Shown here: one piece after another, positions 59,954 to 64,000 of the stretch
How positions within the stretch are numbered: position 1 is the first letter of the stretch
How the letters are laid out: every line of letters starts with the position of its first letter
Origin: Oscarella lobularis
Taxonomy: Eukaryota > Porifera > Homoscleromorpha > Homosclerophorida > Oscarellidae
DNA length: 64,000 nt
Direction: 5' to 3'
Assembly: GCF_947507565.1 (NCBI RefSeq)
Contig: NC_089186.1
Location: 992,001-1,056,000, forward strand
Program-made: the position numbers and the translations under genes
Notes under the pieces: generated by a model
The model's input: the letters and a program-made list of their open reading frames with translations, nothing else
The model's database searches: none
What the model was told of the DNA's origin: nothing

Positions 59954-59993
59954 TCAGTCTGTGCAACGTTGCAGGCAACGTTGCACAGACTGA
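59954..59993. repeat. Perfect palindrome, 19-bp stem
   Basis: TCAGTCTGTGCAACGTTGC, then AG, then the exact reverse complement. The core is the same as in the hairpin at 58977-59010. Confidence 0.95.
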
Positions 59994-60430
59994 TGATCTT
60001 TTGCTATGTAGTGAACAAAATCGCGCCGTTTTCATGTAGAAAGTGGTCGCCGCAAGCGAAAAACTGCCAGTATTTCAGAGAGGAAACCGATATTCGAAAA
60101 ACGGCTCTCGTTATTGCTTCGAAAAATCTCTGCCGACCCAAATCTGTGTAGCGCGTTCGCCAAAACTGAAAAGGACGTCGAAAAGACAAAAACTGCTCTC
60201 GAAGTCCGAAATACGTACTGTAGCTACTTATGCGAAGGGGGGCCACTGAAGATCGAGGAGTAAGACTTACGCCTAGCTAGTACGCAAATTGATCTACGCG
60301 TGCTACCACTTTTCTTACTCAGTTTGAGGGACCTTTTCTGTCGATTCCAAACTTTTCAAAACTTCTGTTGGCAGAGTTCCCGTAGGTAACGTCATCATGA
60401 ACGAGTACACTTTTTGTCATCATATATATT

Positions 60431-62974
60431 TTAGGAAAAACGATGCTGCATCATTTTCCACTTATCGTCAACATCAACAGGACGTGCCCAATCGAAATCG
60501 TCTTCGCTGCTCCAATCGACGTCGTTATCTATGAGTCGTATTGAAGGACGAGTAATTCGGCCTGATCGTCTCTCGGGAATTAGGACTTCGTCCTCGTCGC
60601 TCTCGTCCTCGTCGCTCTCTTCCTTGTCGCTCACTTCATTGTTGCTCTCTTCCTCCTCTCTCTGAACTGTTTGTGTGTCTCTCCCTTCTTCGATGTCTTC
60701 TTCTTTTGTACTTGCCCTTCTCTCCCGCCATTCTCACTGTCACCGCTGTCGCCTGACTCTTCCCCACCAAACGCCCCTGCTTGGTACTGCATTCCTTCTT
60801 TCGCTTTTTGATTTCTGCTTTTCTTTTTCTTTACTTTGCGCTGAACCGCTCTCTCCTTTTTCCGCCTATCGTCGTTCTTTACATCTGCGAAGTGCTCACG
60901 CTCAGCATCCATTTTTTTCACATATTTCCGTCGTATGAACGCCTCCCGGACATCCAGCGAGTTCCATCATTCGATAAATAGAACTGGCACCGTGATTGAA
61001 ATACGAGGCGGCAAGCTTGGCGGCGGTTTCTACCAGCAACGGGCCTCTGAATGAGGTCTTAGGAGCGAATCTCCAAAGAACGTTATGAAATGCTTCATTC
61101 TACAATGATCCAGGTCATACCCAATAATACTCCTACACGCATAAGTAGCCTCACCGCGTTTTGTGTGCATCCGTGTTCACACCGAGCGAGTAATTTTCTG
61201 TTGGAGAGCTTTTCGAAGATGTCTTGCAGAGAGTGAAAAAATGAATGTGGCAGCGTCGTTTTCGTTGCGTCGTACGACGTCGTTCCTTTCACCTTATCGA
61301 CCTGCCATTTGCACCAGGAGTCTTCTCCAACGGGGCAGTACCGATGACGCTCCTCTTCTGTTTTCGGGCAGCAGGAGTGATTGAATATGCTGTCCTTGCA
61401 ACGAGATGGGTGTTCTTCAGCGAAGATGACGTCAGCGGCTTCGATTTGAAGCTGGTACTCAGGCGTATGCAATGCCGTCGAGTGGTAGAGTATTGCTTTT
61501 GATGCGGCGACCATGGCATCTACATTGCCGATGTTTTGGCGAATTGCAAGTCCGTAGTAGTTTTGAAATCTAAAAAATATTGTACTAAAAGGTTCAACTT
61601 CGGTCTTTATGTACTTATCGATCACTGCATCTGTCAGTCGTCCTTTCCGTGTGCTTTTCTGCCGTCCTCCATAAAAATATCAGGAACTTTCCTTTTCCAC
61701 GATCTCAGCTTTGCGCCCAATCGTGTTTGGACGTGTCCTACGCAGTCTTCTTTCTCGACTTTGTGCTCGACTCCGTATATCTGTCAATATTTACATTTAT
61801 CTTACCCTTAGCCAAGTATCAGTCATTTACCTGTTCATCGGCAACTTTTTTATAAGATTTCGAATCACCATCACCAAGAAAGCGAGTATACCTTAGCAAT
61901 CCGGTAAAAACACGTTTACGACTCAGATTCAACGTTCACCTGAGTTTGAACTTTTCGAGTGACCTTCCAAATATCACGCGAGCTCCCTCGGCCTCCATCG
62001 CGTTGGAGGAAAGCTCAAAATTCCTTCGGCAGTGAGGAGCGTGCTCTTCCTTTCTTCTAAGATGTTCTTCACTTTCCTGATCCGGCTCCTTCTCTATTCG
62101 ACTACAGATCTTGCAGTCCGTACAAAAAACATTGTAGTCGATCACGCAACCGGTATCATGAAGGACGACAGCTTGCAGTCCGACGTGGGACGAATGCCCG
62201 CGCTTCATCCACGTTCCGTCAAAAGAGACTCTTGTGTTGAAATTAGCACTTGGGTGGATACCATTCTTTTCCCGATGATATAGTACGGCGGCCATAGCAG
62301 ACTCATTGAAAACCTAGATTTTCAGACTTCATATTTGTGTTCCTTCATGGAGACATAATAATAAAGTTTACTCCATTCAACGCTTCACTGATGTGCCAGA
62401 CGTGAGCGTCCCAGCTGTCACGCAATGAAGGCGGAGGCATGTCGAAGGCGGCGCAGAAGCGAACGATCGCTTGGCGACTTGTTCCCATTAGTACCGCACC
62501 CGTTGAAGCTCGACGATTTAGGTCGTAGCTGGTTCCGCGGTCGCTGCCCGGTACTCTGCTCGACGAATCGAATACGAGCGTATCCTTTCTGCACGTTGTG
62601 CAATGCAGACGAAGTCTGGAGCAAAGGCCTCTCCGCGACTCCGAAATTTCGTGAAGAGACAGACCGCCTTTTCCGCAAAACTTGCACGTAAGCACGGTCA
62701 TCAGCGTCGAAAATATGTAATTGATATCGACTAATCGATAGCCGCTGACGGGAAAGTATGACGGTGCGGAACGCGCCGGCGGTTTCCGCTCACGCGGACG
62801 AGGTGTAATTTTCCGCCCCTTATCTTCAGACGCAGAAATTCTTTTGCGATCTTTCGCGATTCGATGGAGGCGACTAATGCCACGAAAACGTTTTCGCATA
62901 ATTCGATAGGGACGCGAACTGGGTGAATGAATGTGTGAACTACAGCTGGAGACAGCCTGATTCGGCAGATGCAA
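60431..62974 (-). CDS. Mutator-like (MULE-type) transposase gene with introns; probably one frameshift
   Basis: Exons, read on the minus strand: 62974-62372, 62313 to about 61943, about 61896-61833, about 61786 to 61172, then about 61104-60431. Exon 1 has a zinc-binding segment CKFCGKGG...C..C and the NRRASTGAVLMG/FCAAFDMPPPS region found in animal Mutator-like transposases. Exon 2 has VSFDGTWMKRGHSS with the first catalytic Asp and a CxxC pair. Exon 3 has GDGDSKSYKKV with the second Asp. Then come VEKEDCVGHVQ, YYGLAIRQNIGN, a DSWCKWQ motif and NEAFHNVLWRFAPK. Near 60975 the frame seems to shift by one base into a Lys/Arg- and acidic-rich tail (KKERAVQRKVKKKK, DEDESDEDE), with another change near 60634. 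Nearly complete, so perhaps recently active. It would move elements with 9-bp target duplications. Confidence 0.8.
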
Positions 62975-63013
62975 TTGTCAAAATAGAACCACTCCGATTT
63001 GACAAAACCCCAT

Positions 63014-63058
63014 TGTCAATGTAGCAAATTTATTTGTGTCAATGTAGCAAATTTATTT
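63014..63058. repeat. Two tandem copies of a 23-bp unit
   Basis: TGTCAATGTAGCAAATTTAT plus two T residues occurs at 63014-63035 and 63037-63058. It lies between the divergent transposase gene and the small plus-strand gene, so it may be a promoter element or a trace of a transposon end. Confidence 0.8.
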
Positions 63059-63100
63059 CATTCATTCATAAACAAAAGACTCGGATCTACAACTCAACTG

Positions 63101-63531
63101 ATGTCTCACGCTGCTGCATTAGAAAAGTTTGAAAGAGAGTGCCACGCCGCTGGGTAAGCGGAATTTCAAGACCGTGACCGTCTATGATAGCACGTCATCT
63201 CCTTTTCACAGCTGCAACTTCCCCCAAAAACTGAAGACGCTGCTGACAGCAAAGCTGTCAGCAGCGTCATTGAAAAAGCGGGCTGGGAGACCCGAGACAG
63301 ATCGAGAACGTCGCGCGAGGGCTTATTTGGCCCTAAAAAACGTCTTGTGGGTGAGTTCTCGCTCGCTCGCTCGCTCAATCAATCGATATCATCGTTCGAT
63401 CGAACAATTTATTTTAGTACGGCGCAAAGCTAGGACGCGAAGACGTCGCGGGCGGCTTGTTCGCGCAAAGCGGGCCAACGTACTGCTGGCCCGAAGCGCT
63501 CAAGACCGTTCTTCGGGAACTTTACCCCTAA
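63101..63531 (+). CDS. Small three-exon gene, about 101 residues, unknown function
   Basis: Exons 63101-63153, 63212-63350 and 63418-63531 join in frame through good GT-AG sites (GTAAGC/TTTTCACAG and GTGAGT/TATTTTAG). The product starts MSHAAALEKFERECHAAG, has a basic middle (KKRAGRPETDRERRARAYL), and ends with REDVAGGLFAQSG and LKTVLRELYP before TAA. Introns of 58 and 67 bp match the rest of the window. No signal peptide, membrane segment or known domain is evident. The exon chain is the only support. A further exon (acceptor near 63630, then RPIIEVRFGDLLEAF) could belong to an alternative form. Confidence 0.5.
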
Positions 63532-64000
63532 GATATCAAAAGTCGCGCCGATCCCGGCGTTCGGGGACCGGCGACGTGCCAGGTGGCGTTATTGAGCATT
63601 CTAAACACAATTTACTTACCTTTTCTTCAGCGTCCGATCATCGAAGTGCGATTCGGCGACCTTCTAGAAGCTTTCGAGGCGAGGAGCGTCGCCTCAGCCA
63701 AACGTGGACATCAAGAAATATAATTATTACACAAAACACTTATCTTAGTGCCGCATTTACTCCTCCTTACCTCAAAAGATATCATTTCATGTAAAAAAAC
63801 GCCGAAAAAAGGAGAGTTTCCTTGTGTAACGCGCGCTAAATGACGTCCTGCATTCGGAAGACTGAACGTTCTGCTCGTTCCTTCACGGCAATCGGCTGTA
63901 CGTATGGGCGATGGGATAGAACATGCTCCAACGTATTTTTCAGCAAATTTTAATTTTTTCACACTTTTCTACAATATTAATATTAATATTAATCGTGTCA
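63532..64000. other. Right-edge stretch, mostly unassigned
   Basis: Apart from the possible alternative exon at about 63633-63722, no gene is recognised. An ATT-rich tract (ATTAATATTAATATTAAT) lies at the very end. Confidence 0.35.

Larger units (their letters stand above)
58838..60249. mobile_element. Pair of inverted, diverged arms with terminal hairpins (unclassified element)
   Basis: The left arm (58838-58976) and right arm (59993-60249, inverted) share blocks: CTTTTCGACGTCC, TTTTTCGAAGCAATAACGA and ACATAGCAAAAGATCAT. The right arm has extra segments. Each arm ends on the inner side in a perfect hairpin, at 58977-59010 and 59954-59993. The interval between them (59011-59953) has no coding frame, and CTTGACACGCTA occurs near both of its ends. 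Either one composite inverted-repeat element or two head-to-head copies of a short element. Confidence 0.55.

Noticed and set aside
63014-63058. Start of a CRISPR-like array
   Set aside because: Only two tandem 23-bp copies with a one-base gap and no spacers, in a eukaryotic genome.

Overview
The window is nuclear DNA of an animal, most likely a sponge with a compact genome (a homoscleromorph such as Oscarella is my guess; inference only). Genes have many short GT-AG introns, mostly 45-130 bp. Their domains are metazoan: CARD and death domains, TRPC channel, SUEL lectin, laminin G, kringle, fibronectin types II and III, receptor tyrosine kinase. Nearly all genes lie on the minus strand.

Layout. 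1-3.4 kb: a possible first exon, a complete eight-exon type II NADH dehydrogenase (NDH-2) gene, and an intronless coiled-coil gene. 3.5-4.1 kb: a MITE with 30-bp inverted repeats and a 9-bp target duplication. 4.3-26.2 kb: a tandem cluster of one receptor family. RTK1 is intact. A kinase-less paralogue has an ITAM-like tail. RTK3 carries a frameshift and has lost a splice acceptor. RTK4 keeps only the cytoplasmic half. Between them lie relics of further copies and two decayed copies of NDH-2 exon 1 that mark the duplicated unit. RTK4 abuts a 5'-truncated TRPC-type channel gene (26.15-27.64 kb) at what looks like a rearrangement junction. 27.6-31 kb has little recognisable content.

31.1-35.2 kb encodes an ankyrin-Roc-COR-death-domain (Roco/DAPK-like) protein. 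35.5-39.1 kb holds a hAT-type MITE and a 1.58-kb foldback element with arms of about 500 bp. 39.7-58.7 kb is a very large gene whose exons splice in frame into CARD, an unknown domain, ankyrin repeats, sacsin (three Hsp90-like repeats), a J domain and HEPN. Its last exon is about 12.9 kb long. Its CARD exon is split by a 3.5-kb LTR element with a 4-bp target duplication. That element has LTRs, primer-binding site and polypurine tract, but it carries a coiled-coil reading frame where gag-pol would be expected.

58.8-60.2 kb holds two inverted arms, each ending in a perfect hairpin. 60.4-63.0 kb is a Mutator-like transposase gene with introns. 63.1-63.5 kb is a small three-exon plus-strand gene.

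Biological reading (inference): two themes dominate. One is a birth-and-death cluster of lectin-like surface receptors with kinase or ITAM-like signalling ends. The other is a pair of death-fold/ankyrin proteins, one Roco and one chaperone-like sacsin. Both would suit recognition or innate immunity, but nothing here proves that. Several single-base frameshifts occur across the window. Some may be consensus errors.
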